Positions 37,222-50,789 of a stretch of DNA of 64,000 bases are shown here, one piece after another. This DNA comes from Lanius collurio (taxonomy: Eukaryota; Chordata; Aves; Passeriformes; Laniidae). The position numbers were made by a program, and so were the translations under genes. Numbering within the stretch: position 1 is the stretch's first letter; each line of letters opens with the position of its first letter. The DNA lies in the NCBI GenBank assembly GCA_020086605.1, contig JACBWW010000041.1, forward strand, positions 2,284,302 through 2,348,301, read 5' to 3'. A model generated the notes under the pieces. The model made no database searches. It saw only the letters and a program-made list of their open reading frames with translations, and was not told the origin of the DNA.

Positions 37222-40200
37222 ATACACAGCCCCATCCCAAACGAGGATGAGCCCAGCCAAGGCTGAGGCATCCCTGCAATCACAAACATAAAGAAAGAGT
37301 AAGGACTTAGAGTTTGTACCCAACAGTGGGACCATCAGTAGGGTTATAAACCAAGTGCTCATCAGTTACACCATGATTTTGTTCACTTAATTCTGCCTAA
37401 TTCAGGCCCTTCATGGCAGCCTTTGAAACATGATGAAATCTCCTTATTTTCTAGCTCCCATTCACCCCAGCTCCATGAGATACACACCAAGCTCATGCCA
37501 CAATGACCTCCACAATCCACACTTGGCTCTTTGCATCCCAGGCTGCTCTTTCAAATCTGTCAGCTCATTACTCTGCCAGGTGGATATCCTGCAGAGAGGA
37601 CAGAAAAGCCCAAAATCTTGTCACTGCACAAGAGTAACTTGTTTTTAAACTTTTATCAGTCTTTTTTATTTTTTTTTATACCAGATTGCCTACTTGATGC
37701 CACAAACCATGAAAATCTAACTTGAATTATGTTATAAAACACCTAAATTGCTGGGGGCTGTACCAAGCAATCCATCCCAAATGTCTGAAATTAAACAATT
37801 TCAAAGTCTGTGTTACAAATATAGCATGTGGTGATATCAGCTTTGGAAGATTAGAGAAATGAGGCACAGCTACAACCGACTCACCTTGGACAGTCTTGAT
37901 GAAGCCCTCCTGTAAACACAAGGACACTCAAAAAGAGCACTTTCATAACAATTTCCTGGGGAAGATCCTCAAACTGCTACAGAAAGAACCAAGATTTTGG
38001 GATATGCATCTAAAATATAAGACAGAGAAGAGCTGTTACAGTGTGGAAAAGTTGTGCTTGGAAATCCTTGGGATTCTACAAGCCCCAGCCAGGTATCCAC
38101 AAAAACAGAGGAGGAACTTGAAGGAAGAGGAAAGTCATGCTTAACAACAGGTCCTTGGTACTCAATAAACCATTAACTTTTGAGATATATGCATCTCATG
38201 TACATATTTACATATTTCATAAGCCATAAATACTTACCATACAGGGCCTGGCTGGGTTGTTTTTTGTTTTTTTTTCCCAGAATGCTATTTCAGAAAACTA
38301 AATTTAATAATTTTCTGCAATGAAATTTTCCCCTCTGGGTTGTATATTGAAAAGAACAAAAGAATTCAGAGGTCTCACTCTCTGACTTCCTGAGACTGCT
38401 GTCATTTCTAAATGAATGAACTAATTTTGTGATGAAAATCATTCTTAGAAGAAAAATATCAAAATATTAATACCTCCCTACTTTTTAGTAGGAATGGGTG
38501 ATGTTAAAGTTCTACTGCTCTAACTGCTCTGAAATACCGATGTAAATTGATAAAACCAACCCACACTGATCTGATTTGGTTCCACCCCCCTCTTTTTTTT
38601 TTTTCTAGAGGGTGGAAAAATTTTATTTTGCTTTTTTCCTGACTCATGAAAGACACCAGACAGTGATGTGGATGATGTGGTGAAAGCTCTGAAGAAAAAA
38701 AATCTACTTAAGTCAAGGAACAGGGGAAGTGGTCACTCTGCGAGGTCATTTTCCTGTGAGACTCCGTGACAGCTGGAGAAAATTAACCAAAATATCTGCA
38801 TTCCAGAGAGGTATAAAAAGAAGAAAGAAAGGGAGGGGAGAGGGGTCAAATGTCTTGTGGAAACCTGTAGGAACGGCAATGGCATTTTCTATATGGGCTC
38901 GTTCAATCTGGTTTCCTGACAAAATTCTACAAAAATAGGAGGAGATTTTTAAGGTCTCAGAGGGTAGTCAGGCAGCCAGCTCCCTTAAAAGTCAGCAGGA
39001 CATTCATTAAACTTGAACAGATTAGCTGCATTGGATCTTTTCTCTGATGCTGGCACAGGGACCACACAGAAATCCAATTCCTAACACTTTATTGCCATTT
39101 AAAGCTTTACAGATCAGTCACACTTGCAGAGTGGAAGAGCTTGGAAGACAGCAATAATATCAAGGTAATCAGATAGATTCTTTGGTTTCCATGTTTATAT
39201 TTCAAGGAAATAGCCAGTGAATGCCAAATTTGGTTCTACACTATTTCTGATTCCCCAGCATTGCTTTTGTTTTGCGATCAAGTAAAACTAAAATGTTTTC
39301 AAACAGTTTAAAAACTGATTTGTATTCTCTTAAAAAAAAAATCTCAGTTTTTTGTGTCATATATTTCCCAGCCCAGAACCAAAACTGAACTTTAAAGCCT
39401 GAATCTTGTCAAAATTAGTATATTTTTGTGAAACATTTTGACTCTGTCAAATTGAATATTAATTGAAACCATACCTTCCTACCTTCAGAGCACTTCTATC
39501 CCCATGGATCCCCTGGTCATTTCAGACTGCTCTGCAAAGAAAAAGAACAGTAAACAAAGTCTCTTTGAGGTGAAGCAGCTTGCTGTTGTAATTTCAAGCA
39601 ATGAAATCAATTCATGCATGAGGGATTCTGAGTTAACAAAACTCTGCCCAAGTAGCTCTGCAGACCCAGGCTCAGGCACTCCCTCAGTGGGAGCAAGATG
39701 GACAGAAGGACACAGGTAGGAGTCAGGAGATGACATCCACAAGCAGAAGCAAATTAAAAGGACTCATAAGCAGAATGAAGATATTTTTCCAGAGTCCCAG
39801 ACATTACAGTTGAGATGAGGATTTTAAAACAACACAGCTCTTTTTTGGGTAACTAAATTTTACAGACCAGCCCATATTTGTGACCTCCCACTGCAAGACA
39901 CAGAGCCAGATTTCCCTCTGAAAACCCATCTACCTCTTGAGCTTTTTTGGGAAGATGTGCTTTTCCAACAGCCCTGTGCTAAAATCAGAAACCTTTCAAG
40001 AATTGCTGAAAAATGTCAGAAATAATACAAGGAATTTTGAGACATGGCAACCCAGCTTATCTACAAGCAGAGAAGCAGCTACTTCACATCTGCAGCAAGG
40101 CTGTGCATTGTGGTGAGATCTGGACATTCCCTGTTCACTGCTGGTTTCACATTCATTACACCCAGGATAAAACAGCAGGACTTTGAGTTAGAGAAAGCAG

Positions 40201-43200
40201 AATCTGTGGAGAAAGTTGCAGGAGGATTTCACGGGGTCTCCAAAACCTTACTCAGCGACACTGAATCCTTTCTGTGCCTTTTCCTCATAGTTAGACCACT
40301 TTGTTTGAAGTCTCTGTCCACAGTTATCACCATGTCACTGCTCTTCATCTAACCTGATTCTCTCAGGCACTTCATCTATTTCGTGGAGAGAAAAAAAAAC
40401 ACTGTCTGATTAGGGAAGATGGATTTGTTTGGTTTTGTTTTCTAAAAATTTATTTTGATTTGCCCATTCTCTCTTTTCCTTTATCCTTCCAATGATAAAT
40501 AGATGTGAGGGAAGTAAGAGAGCTCCAAAAGGAGAAAAAAATTAAAGGATGTGGCAATTTGCATTACTTACTCCATTTAATGCTAACCTCAGGTTGTGTT
40601 TGGAATCTGATGTAGATTTTGTCTAGGTAGCTACAAAAATTTCCCTAACTATTTAGGGAACAAATAATGGTTTAAAACAAGCATAAAATGGTCCAAAATC
40701 ACACCTGAATCTGAACTTAACCAATCAAAAACTCAGTTAACTCTAAAACACATTGACTTAACCTCTTTTTAAGGAAGTGTTTCATTCTTGCACTTCTTGT
40801 TTAATTTTTAAATGGACCAAAAGCAGAAGTTTGAAATGCCACACGAAGCCTTGCTCTCATAAGATTGCTGCTTCAACTTTACCTCAGTGGGATTCAGAAA
40901 ATTCCAGATAAACTATTTAGCTTGATATCTGAACCAAAATGCTGAACTTTGGAGGATTACTCAACCCCCTATCTTTACCAGACACCTTTTTTACTGATTA
41001 GTGCCTCTAAGCCATCATAAAACCTCTCCCCACACTGGGGATTTTCTTGACCTGGTCATGGTTGTGTTTATTCCCGCCATGGAAGTGTCAAGTTTGCCAG
41101 GGCAGCTTTCCTGGGTACTTTGACCACTTATTGCTGTTCATAAGGAAGGAGAAGGGAAGTAGTTCATGAGAAACTTTCTGGTATTTGTCAGATTTTGCTC
41201 TCAGTACTTTCCTGTGGTTAATTTTATCAATTTTTGAAAGGTAAATATTGAAATACATTCATTGACATCCTATTATCTGTGGTTGTTTATATATAGAGGA
41301 CAAATCCTCTCCAGCACTCGAAGCCACAATAAACAGAACTTGTGCAGGCAAGTTCCAAACTGTCCTGGGGGGTTGGATTTTCACCACAGGCTGCAGAGCT
41401 CTTTAATGCCTATTCCTACACCCCAGGTATTCTTTTTTTTGCAAAGATGCTGTGTTTTCTAGAGAATCTTCAGCCTTGACTGAAGCAATGTCAGCTTTGC
41501 AACCTTTCACTTCTACATTCTTCATTAATAAGGAGAAGAAGGACATGGCAAGGTTAAAAGAAGGTTTGTCCTATTTATCTACCTCGAGTGTGAGACTGAA
41601 AAGCACTGTAAGAGGCTGGGTGATCTGACTTCTTAACCTAACTCAAGGAGCTGTTTTCAAATTGGGTAATTTTCATGAGAGGATGAAGTATGCAAAAGCC
41701 CTTCACACCTTCCTGCTAAGGTGTGCAATGTCTTCATACCAGATAATTGAAAGGACACAAAATTCTTTTGTAAAAAGTCACAGAATCATTCACTAACCAG
41801 TCTCCTAATTCTTCACTAAATTCTGTGTTTGAAAAGCTACTGGGTCTTTCTCAAATAAAAATAATTTTTAGAGAATTAGCTATCTCTCTCTCTATATATA
41901 CATATACCAAAATTGGTAATAATGTCCTGTTCAGGAAAAACCCAACACTTTTATGCTTCAAATGAATATATTTATAGCCAAATATATCAATCTGAGAACA
42001 TGTATTTGATAGAAGCACGAAGAGCAATGCTGAACCTGTGTTAATATGTGAATCTCTTTGCAGCAGAGCTGAAAACCAAAATAAATGTACAATGAAATGT
42101 TACCAGTGCTTATCATACAGGGTGAAGTTCTGGTATTTGCTTTCATGTAAGAACATTCCTCATCATAAACTTATTCCTCCTGGATTATCTTTTTAAAAAG
42201 AGATAAGAAGCTTTTGAATTATTTTCTGCTACTAGGAAGGTGAGTAGATTATATGACTATTTTTGTTCCATGGATCAATCTCCATTGCTTGGCATACAGA
42301 GTAGACTTAAAATGTTACCATTAGGAATTTACACCCACTTGCTGGCCATAAATGACTTTGCAGGTCCAAGGCAGTGGATTGTAAAACCACTGACTTCACT
42401 GTGTGAGCACTACAGCAGAGAAGAAACTGGATGAGACAGAGCAAGTCCTAAATGCCTTCCATAATTAACAAACATGGCAGGACAAGTTATGAAAAACAAA
42501 GGAGGACTGGATAGATTTATGCTTGAAGTCTGGTACTTATGAAGGTCTGTCCGACTACAAAAGTCTCTTTTGATCTGCGTTAATTGAAAGCACTTAAAAT
42601 TCAATCACACCTTTTCAGCCACATGTCTCCAACTGCCTCCTAATCTTGCATCTCTGTGCACCTCACAGGTCAGGCTGCAATGCCTCCCTTCTGCCTCCAG
42701 CCTGCAGAGGATACAAGGCTGATGACAGAGGTTTTTATTCCAGCTGCAGAGTGTCATGGCTGTGGCCTCAGAATTCCCTCAGCCTCGCCTTTGACCAGGT
42801 AAAGGAAGGAAGAATAAGGAATCAAGAAACCACATTTATTCCCAAGGTTGCTCTTAGATGAAAACCTGCAGACCTTAAATCCCAGCAGACAGCAGGGCTC
42901 CATCTCATGTGACAGGGACAGGTCAGAGAACTGCTTGCCCAGACCCACTAATCTGCACCAACACTGACTGCAGGAGCATCAGTCAAGCCAGCTTTGAGTC
43001 TTTTCATGAGTGAAGCCACTTGTGTGTGTTATATTCAAGATTCATGGACCCCTACCCTTTTAGATCCCCCCAAAACATTGAGAGGTGAACAAATTCTGCT
43101 TGAATATTTCATTATGTCATGTATGAGGACAGCTCTGCTAAAGGGCTTGCACTATTGTACTGTCTTGACTAATAGTTTGTGTGACATGCATAAGGAAGAT

Positions 43201-43249
43201 CAGATATTTGCAAATTTAAGGATTTTTTTTTTGCCCAAGGACAGCTTGT

Positions 43250-43480
43250 AAAACCCATTAACATGAATTGTGTCTGAGCTGATGAGGAAAAAAGAAAACA
43301 CTGAATCCCGACCTTCAATATTTTATTGGTGTTTCTGAACTTTTATTAGCTGTACTTTCTTCCATAAAATCAATTTAATAAGGGGAGCAGTGTTTTGGTA
43401 ATGCATCAAAAGCAGTTCTTCTCTTCAAAGGGCATCTTTTTCACTCAATCTCTTCTCTAAAGACAGTGACATTAGTTTTG
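43250..43480. promoter_or_regulatory. Candidate conserved non-coding block
   Basis: Complex AT-rich sequence with CAATATTTTATTGG, TTTTATTAGCTG, CAATTTAATAAG and TGGTAATGCATC, without simple repeats. The density of homeodomain/POU-like cores is high. Inferred only. Confidence 0.2.
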
Positions 43481-43879
43481 TAAATTAATAAACAGGCCAG
43501 CATCTGAGGACTGCATGAAGCCTCCATCACCCCTTATTGTGCTTTCTCTTCTGACCCCACTTTCCAGTGCAGGGCCCTCATCTCGACAACAATACCCTGA
43601 AAGCCTGTGTGGCACTCTGGGATCACACTTGAAAAGGCCTTTGGCTGAGGCTGGCTTTCAAGGAGGGGGGACAATTGGCAAGAGGCCTGTGGCTATTCAT
43701 GCAGAACAGGCAGTGAAAAATGCCTGAAGTCAGATTCAGGGGTGGGCAATGCCCAAAAAAGAAAGCCCACATAACATGAATGGCTGCTGCTAGGAGACTA
43801 AAACCAAAGGCATGCCACTAGCAGGCCTCCATGTGCCGACATCAATGGGTTCATCCTATCCCTATTAGGGGCCTAAAAT

Positions 43880-44140
43880 GATGGAGAAACATGAGAAGGG
43901 ACTATAAGCAGGAAAGGAAAATAATACCAAAGTACACAACGGTCAATGCTTATATTGTTATACTAAACACTCAGGAGAAGGAAATAATATTTTTGATGTT
44001 TGGCACCTTTTCTGCTGACAGGGGTTGCAAAATCTGAGGAGCAAAATAGCCATGGCACATTTGCTTGGAGGAAGAAAGCCATGCACTTCAGTAATTATTT
44101 ATTTCTCGTGCCCATCATTAAGCACGATTATGAAAACATA
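43880..44140. promoter_or_regulatory. Candidate conserved non-coding block
   Basis: It includes AACGGTCAATGCTTATATTG, CAGTAATTATTTATTTCTCG and CATTAAGCACGATTATG, with CpGs retained in a CpG-poor region. Inferred from composition; no conservation test was possible. Confidence 0.22.
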
Positions 44141-45516
44141 TTGGAAAAGTCAGACCTGAGTTAGGATGGTTCCAGACCTGGTGCTGGAGCAGCTCCAGTC
44201 CCCTGGCTGTGCACACACAAGTCCAGTTCGGTTCCAAACCCAGCAGTGTTGGTAGGAGAGAAACAGGAGATCTACAGATTTATTAAAGAAAACCACTATA
44301 ATGCACCACAAAAGCATTTCAGTGGCATACAAATGACCCAAACCTCAACTGTGCTCAGGGTTAGGAAGCCTGAGAGGTGCTGTCTGCAGTGCCTCCAGTC
44401 CAAAAAAGCCCATCATGGGGAGTTTACATTGCTTTAAGTCACCAGGTAGCACTGTTTTTTCCTCTCATAAAATACAGCTGACCCCCCATATTTCCATCCC
44501 TACATTTCACACTGGAAACCATGGACTGATAATCCCTTTTAAAAGAGACTGTCCATACCCTCATTAATTTCAGCAGCATTCTGAAAATGACACACCAGTT
44601 TCTGTAGGAACAACCCATCCTCTCTAAAATCTTTCCACTTCAGTACAGATGTTGGCTCTTGGCTAGCAAAAACCTTGAAAAAATGAATTACAATGTCTAG
44701 TCATGTTTGGACCAATTTCTAGGCATGATCTCAGCTCTTAAAAAATGATCATATTATTTAGTTTATGAGTAATAATGTCTGACTGAAGAAGGTATAAAAT
44801 ACAATGTGATACTCTAACCAAGGGATTTATTTCAAGGGGTGATGTTTGTTATTTGGTGTGGAAGGAACCTCCCCATCTTGCTTTTCCAGTTACCTATCCC
44901 TGAAATCTGAATTCCCAATCCTTTCTAAGTTTCCTAACAACCTCTTTCCTTCCTGCACTGGTACAGCTGCTGAAAGGAAAGTAAAATCCTCATTATTGCT
45001 GTACCCTGCCCTACGGAAGGGGCAGGAAGAAAATAGCAGCAGCCTGCCAAAAGAGGGGAGAGCAGTGGGAGTCAGCCTTGGATTTCTCTCATTTTGTTGC
45101 TGGTTTGGGTACGTAACTGGGTGGGCAAGTGGTGGGTGTGATGCTCCTGGAGGCAATGAGGCAATCTGTTGTCCTGCAGTGGGAGCCCGGGCTGTGCACG
45201 CTGCACAAACAAAGCTGGTCCACTGACACCTCAGGGAAGGCTCTAAAGCAACACTTCAGTGCTGGTTTTCTGTCCATTTGGATTAAAAATGTCTAAATCC
45301 ACGATGGAGTGAATCTTAGCCCCACGTGGGATCTCAGCACCTGTGTGTGTTTCTCCTGTGTCTGGAAGGGTTCCTGTAAATGGCTACTTCCAGCAGAAAA
45401 TCTGGGCCTGTTTTGTATCTCCTCGTGTGCTGATGAGCAACCATGCCTAGCTGCTTTAATGTGTGAAAAAAAGTCTCATGAACACCAAAACTTTACATAG
45501 AGAGATTCTACAGATT

Positions 45517-45538
45517 AAAAAAAAAAAAAAAAAAAACC

Positions 45539-45566
<28 letters not shown>
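45517..45566 (+). repeat. Poly-A (20) followed by (AT)14
   Basis: Twenty A (45517-45536), CC, then 14 perfect AT units (45539-45566). This could be a retroposed tail next to a dinucleotide expansion, but no element body is recognisable upstream. A likely polymorphic site. Confidence 0.95.
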
Positions 45567-45569
<3 letters not shown>

Positions 45570-48232
45570 TTATAGATAGAACAAGTGGACATGAGTAAGG
45601 CTAAATGCAGCTCCACTGCTACTCTGCCAGAGGAACTCTGTGTCTTGGGTGGTTGTGATTCCTGTGGCCTCTCAAGGTTGAGTATTTGGGATCTGATATT
45701 TGATTCAGGGAAGCAAGCAGAGGTGTTTAAGGTATGTGGGCAAGCCCAATCCTCTAAATCAAGAAACAGACAACTCTGCCATAGTTTTCCCCTATCTTGA
45801 GGCCATTGCTTCTCTTCCTCTCTTCTTCATGGTTGAGCAAATCATTTTCCCCCCAATAAAAGGATGAATCCTTACAGGAACTAGAACATTTTCAAAGCAC
45901 AGAATTGTATTTGAGAGGTTTAAGTTTGCTTTTTTATGTGAAGCATCATGTGAAGTAAAAGAAGAGTCAAGACCTGTACGATCCAATCTTGCCTCCCTAA
46001 GTGAACAGTTTATCTACATTTCCAAGGCTGGAATTTTAAAAACCCTGTTAATATCTTATGATGGACACCCATAGATGTTTTCTGTGAACTTATATATAAA
46101 TATTTATATTTCTTCATCAATTCTACAGCAGGACAAACGAACTCTCTGGATGTGTCTTTCTCTCTCCAGGAGTTAAAGTTGTATTAGGTACCATAGGGAA
46201 GTTCCAAACATTCTCTAGACAAAAAGTTAGACCAAATCTGTTCCACTCTCTAGGATTTGAGTTTAACTTGCACAGCTCTCTGAATATCCTTGCCATTTGC
46301 AAAGGGTATCTGCACAGTTTCCCTTATCTAGTGATATCAGCACTCTCAACTTGATATATTCAGCAGTCATCAGATTTGATAAGAAAAAATACTTGAATGT
46401 TTCAGGTTTTTCAGCATTCTTCAATGGATTTTTTTATATAATTTCTGTCAATTGAAGGAGGACCTTCCTAGCTTTGGGAGTTGGGAAAACAACCTTCCAA
46501 AGCCTGAAGAAATATATCTTTTTAAAATTTGTGAGATCTGAAAGGAAAGGGGTGGGTGGTCTTAGCCCTTCAGAAGGTCTCTGATCCTGTGACCCATTAG
46601 ACCATTAGTTCACCTAACCCAACCACCAAGAGCTATTCAAGCCTAAGAGTATAAAGAAAGGTGGCAATAAAAATAAATTACTTAACAAAAGGAATAAATA
46701 TAAGCAGTTCAAGGGTTTGTTGTTTTTTTTTTTTCTCCTGTGAAACCTGGAAAGTGTATAGGTTGTTCCATTCTAACTATTCAGTCAAGATAGCTACTTG
46801 ATCTTTTCAAGAAAAAGTAAAATTAAACTACCATGGGTACCCAGCTACAGAAATGGGCTTTGTTACTGACATTTAAAGTTTGTGCTGTGTGTGCAACCTT
46901 TACCCAGCTCATCAGTTTGAGATTTAGCCACTCTTTTCTGCTCAGACCAGGGGGGTTTGCATACTGAAACAGCAAATCCTAATTAATAATCATTTAACTG
47001 CAAACACCAGGACTGTTGGACCCAAGGATTCCCTGGCTGGGCTACAGGAGCTGCCCTTGTTGACATCTCCCAGCTCCAGCTTCCCAAGAACAAATTGTAG
47101 CTCTCACACTTTTGGCCAAGGGTCTCTAAAAAGTCAGGGTCTCGTGTAACTTGTTGTTTCCTTGCCATTGAAAACATTGAGGAAAAGCCATACATTCCAC
47201 TGGCTCTAACTTATCATCAGGTTTAGCCCCCTCTGACCTTTTTTCTTCCTTTTTTTTTATTCCAAAGAGCACTCTCCAAACATCTCATAACAGCAGCCAG
47301 AGCCAGACAGCGGGGGGAAAACAAGAATATTTTCCTGACACAAAAACGATTAGGCAGCACTTGCTCTCTATTTGAAAACCAGAAATCAGATGATTTTTCA
47401 GTGAAATAGCAAATACCCACAGTGAAATCTTTTCCTAGGGTTTTGAGGCTGGGGAAAGACTCTTGAGTCTGATTATAAATGAAGCATAACTACTAAGGAA
47501 AAAATACCATAGCTGGGGCATTGGACTGGAGATTCTGCCCGTGTTTTCAGACTTCTCCCTGCTCTTGGGTAGCTCTCTCAATGTCTCTGTTAATCCCCCA
47601 GCAGAAACATCCAGGGATGGTGTTGGCTCTGGTGATGCCAGCAGTGGGCTGCATTTCACCTGCCATGGCACTAAGAATATTTCCAAATTGCCTGCATCTT
47701 TAATTTAGAGCCACAGCTGCACAGTGGCTTTATTTAGAAGATGGAGACCTGAAATATGAACCTCCAGCTGTTTTCTGCTCCCCTTTGGAGTATCCAGCAT
47801 GGTTTCAAGCACCATAGCATGTTTCCCTGAGTGTAGCCAGAGGACTCACCACATTTCCTAGGTTGTCTGGTCATTTCTTGGAGAGTCTCATTGCTATAAT
47901 TCTTTTTTACAACTGGATACAGGCCTGGAAAAAAAAACAAACCTTGAGCTTCACGCCAAGATAAAATATTACAAAAAATAAGCTAAGAGTTGTCTGCCCA
48001 CTGAATCTATTCCAGGGGTCCTTTACTAAACAAAATGTGCCTAATTGGTGTCTGTGAGTGTTACCTCAGCAGTGAAGGCAGGACTGGGCTTACATAGTCA
48101 ATAATTGCTTAAAGCCTCATTCTTGCTGAATAATATCAGTGCTATGAGGACTGAGAATGCAAATGAGTGGAAAAAATGTTATCACCTGAGTAAGAAATTG
48201 AGAAAGAAGTGTAGACAAAAGTAGATTTTAGG

Positions 48233-48307
48233 GCATACTTGGGGAAGATTTGACAAATGGCTGTATAGAAGCATTTTGGAGAAGATTTGATAAATGGCTG
48301 TATAGAA
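48233..48307. repeat. Two-copy tandem duplication, 37/38-bp unit
   Basis: Unit 1 (48233-48270) and unit 2 (48271-48307) share GAAGATTTGAYAAATGGCTG and TATAGAA, with a few differences in the GCATACTTGG versus GCATTTTGG start. Head to tail, moderately diverged, so older than the 9132 duplication. Confidence 0.9.
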
Positions 48308-49284
48308 AAGTTCTGGATGCAGTGAAAGCAGATTTTGATAGGGGTAAAATCACCCTTGAGATGCAGTGCTGCTAATTACTAATTACTGCTAAGCAGCAGT
48401 ACCACTGTTCCCCCAAGCAATCATTCTTACAATTCTCTGATCCAGTGATCCCTTTAGTGAAGTCTGAAGACAACCAAGCACATTTAAGCATTTAACTGAA
48501 GCAGCAAAGCCAACTGCACTGTCCCCAAGCTTGAAAAAATATTCTGCAATGACATCCTGAGCCGAGTCCTGGACAGGAAAAGTAGCAGGTCCTAAGGCTG
48601 GAGAGGAGGTCAGTCCTTTCTGTTTTCCTCTAAAGGTACCACAGGGGGTTCCCTGCCCATCCTTTCCCTGGATAAGTGCCAGTCCCTGCACAAGAAGAGG
48701 CAGGAACACCTGTGTGTGCCAGACCCATCCAATCTCTTCCCAGTTTGATTTCAGATAACTGCTCATGGCAGCAGTGGAAAACTGTTCAGGGGATTCCATA
48801 ACAACAGAAATGCTGTAAAAATAAAATCTTCTCATGGCTTGCCTTGTTTGCAGCTGCTCATTTTTCCCTGTTCCCCTCGTGTAATTTTAAGGGCTGGCAT
48901 AACTCTGCTTTTTTACCTGCAGAAAGTGGCTGTGATACCGCAGCAATGGCAGATTTTTATAGGCTGAGCTGACATCTGAAGTTAGGAGAAATTCACATTC
49001 CCTTTCTCTAAAGAGGAAGCTCTCATTCACCTACTTTTATGAGATTTTATTGCATCTTACAATAAATCTACTGAATACCTACCCTGGAATGATCTGCTTC
49101 TTGAAACATGAAAAACTTACATAACACATCCAAAATCTAAAATCAGACATATTTTTATCCTCTGTATGCAACACAGTCCTCCCTATTTTTCCAGACTCAA
49201 GCTATCTAAAGCTGATCACCAGACCTTGCTAGAGATCAGTCCAGTGAAGGTTGCAGATCTTCAGCTGCTACTTTTAATTTTAGC

Positions 49285-49302
49285 ATTTTAATATATTAAA
49301 AT
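49285..49302. repeat. Perfect 18-bp AT palindrome
   Basis: ATTTTAATATATTAAAAT is its own reverse complement and sits in an AT-rich stretch running to about 49345. It could extrude a cruciform; such palindromes also arise by chance in AT-rich DNA. Confidence 0.8.
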
Positions 49303-50789
49303 CTTCCTAAAAATATGTAATCTATATATTATAATGTATTATAACCCCTTTCATTCATGACCTTTTTTTTTTTTATTTTTAACCCTGAAGATTAAAAACA
49401 TCAGCTGCCAAAATCAACTAAATCCTAATGTTAATGTCACAACAAAATACTTGCTTTCCCAGCATTGCAAGTAAAAGTGATCACACATATCTTTCTCTAA
49501 TCATAGACCAAAAACCAGTTGTCTTGGAGCAGGTTTTGACTAATCCATCCCCTGGCCATTAGGTAGGACCATTTGTTTCTAAACATCCCCAGGGATGGCA
49601 CATTCTCTGTACCTGGAGGCTTGTTTGTCTTTAGTCTCAGTGATTATAAAGCATTGCCCAAAAGGCTGGTTAACTCTGGAGCCTCTGTCAGTCACTCTGA
49701 CTAGATCATTATTCACTTTATTCAACCTGACCCTTAGTTGAAGTCATTCCCTGGGGTATTTCTAGTTCTGCTGTTGCTGGATGAATAGCTGCAGTGAGGG
49801 AAAAAGAAATGGGGTTTCCATATTTAATTTTATGTAATCACTTCAAATTTGTGTACATATTCCATTGATAATGGGGTAGGAGGAATAGCTCAAGTGTTCA
49901 GCACCACTTCAACAGTCATGACCACTGCAAGAGATTAAATGTGCAGGCAGAGACTGATGTTGTCTGCATCACAGGAGGTGGAGAGCATTCCTTTCTGACA
50001 TGGAATTTGGACTCAATATGATATTTGAGGTATTCATTGCTCTGTCATGGAAGACCAAAACAAAGGAGGTGGGAGGCTGAAGGGTGGTGCTGGTGCTTTG
50101 CCCCACAGGTATCTGCAGCCAAACTGGTACCCAACCTTTCCTTTTCAAAATGGTGCTGTGTTTAGTTTTTGCAGAAAGCAGAGAACACGCTAGAAGTGAT
50201 CGCTTTACGTGAACCCATATGTTGGGAAAATCATATAGGATTAAAATGAATAAACCAACAAAATGCTTGAAATGATTGCTGCAGAGTTCTGTGTGCTGCA
50301 AAGGATCAGTTCATGCTGGGTGAAAAGCAAACAACAGCTCTTAGGGGAGGTAAGAAATAGTTTTTAATTACTCAGAGGTGTTCTGGACAGCCCTCTCAAA
50401 GCACACTTGTGCTTGTGTCAAACGCTCATCTCCAGAAGTTGAGGAAAGGTGATTGCTGGAGAACACACCAGTCAAGATGCAGAAAAAGACATTTAGGAGC
50501 AAAATCCAACAAAACAAAAAATCTGGAAATAAGAGAAGAATTTTCATTTCTAGTTAACTTCATTCTCAAAAACTAAGCATTACAGGACATGGTTATTTTT
50601 CCCCCCCTTTCTATTTCAATTAAAAATAGCACAATCTGAAGTTGTCTGTGTTTGGCTGTGAATTTGGTGGCCCTTCATTTTTTGGCCTCATATAAATTTG
50701 ATTTGCTCACAGCAGATCTGGGACAAATTTTGCTCTGATGTAATACTCCATGCCAGACAACTCTGTTTATGTCAGATCCCTCCTCACTG

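Larger units (their letters stand above)
36301..45516. other. Non-coding stretch, no supported gene
   Basis: No frame is convincing. Simple patches include ATTATTATTATT near 36669, T-runs near 37660 and 38590, and a TC/TA run at about 41883-41908. CACTGAAATAAATGGGATTG near 36931 may be another ancient repeat scrap. Candidate regulatory sequence at 43250-43480 and 43880-44140 is listed separately. The remainder is ordinary AT-rich DNA. Confidence 0.6.
45567..50789. other. Non-coding stretch, no supported gene
   Basis: Apart from the 37-bp tandem duplication (48233) and an 18-bp AT palindrome (49285), the stretch shows T-runs near 46726 and 47249 and a pyrimidine run near 49363. The part at 48890-49090 (ATACCGCAGCAATGGC, TTTTTATAGGCTGAG) is repeat-free and could be regulatory. 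No gene evidence. Confidence 0.6.

Noticed and set aside
36944..37291. Poly-Glu-containing frame
   Set aside because: The Glu run is the GAG microsatellite; the rest has no recognisable features.
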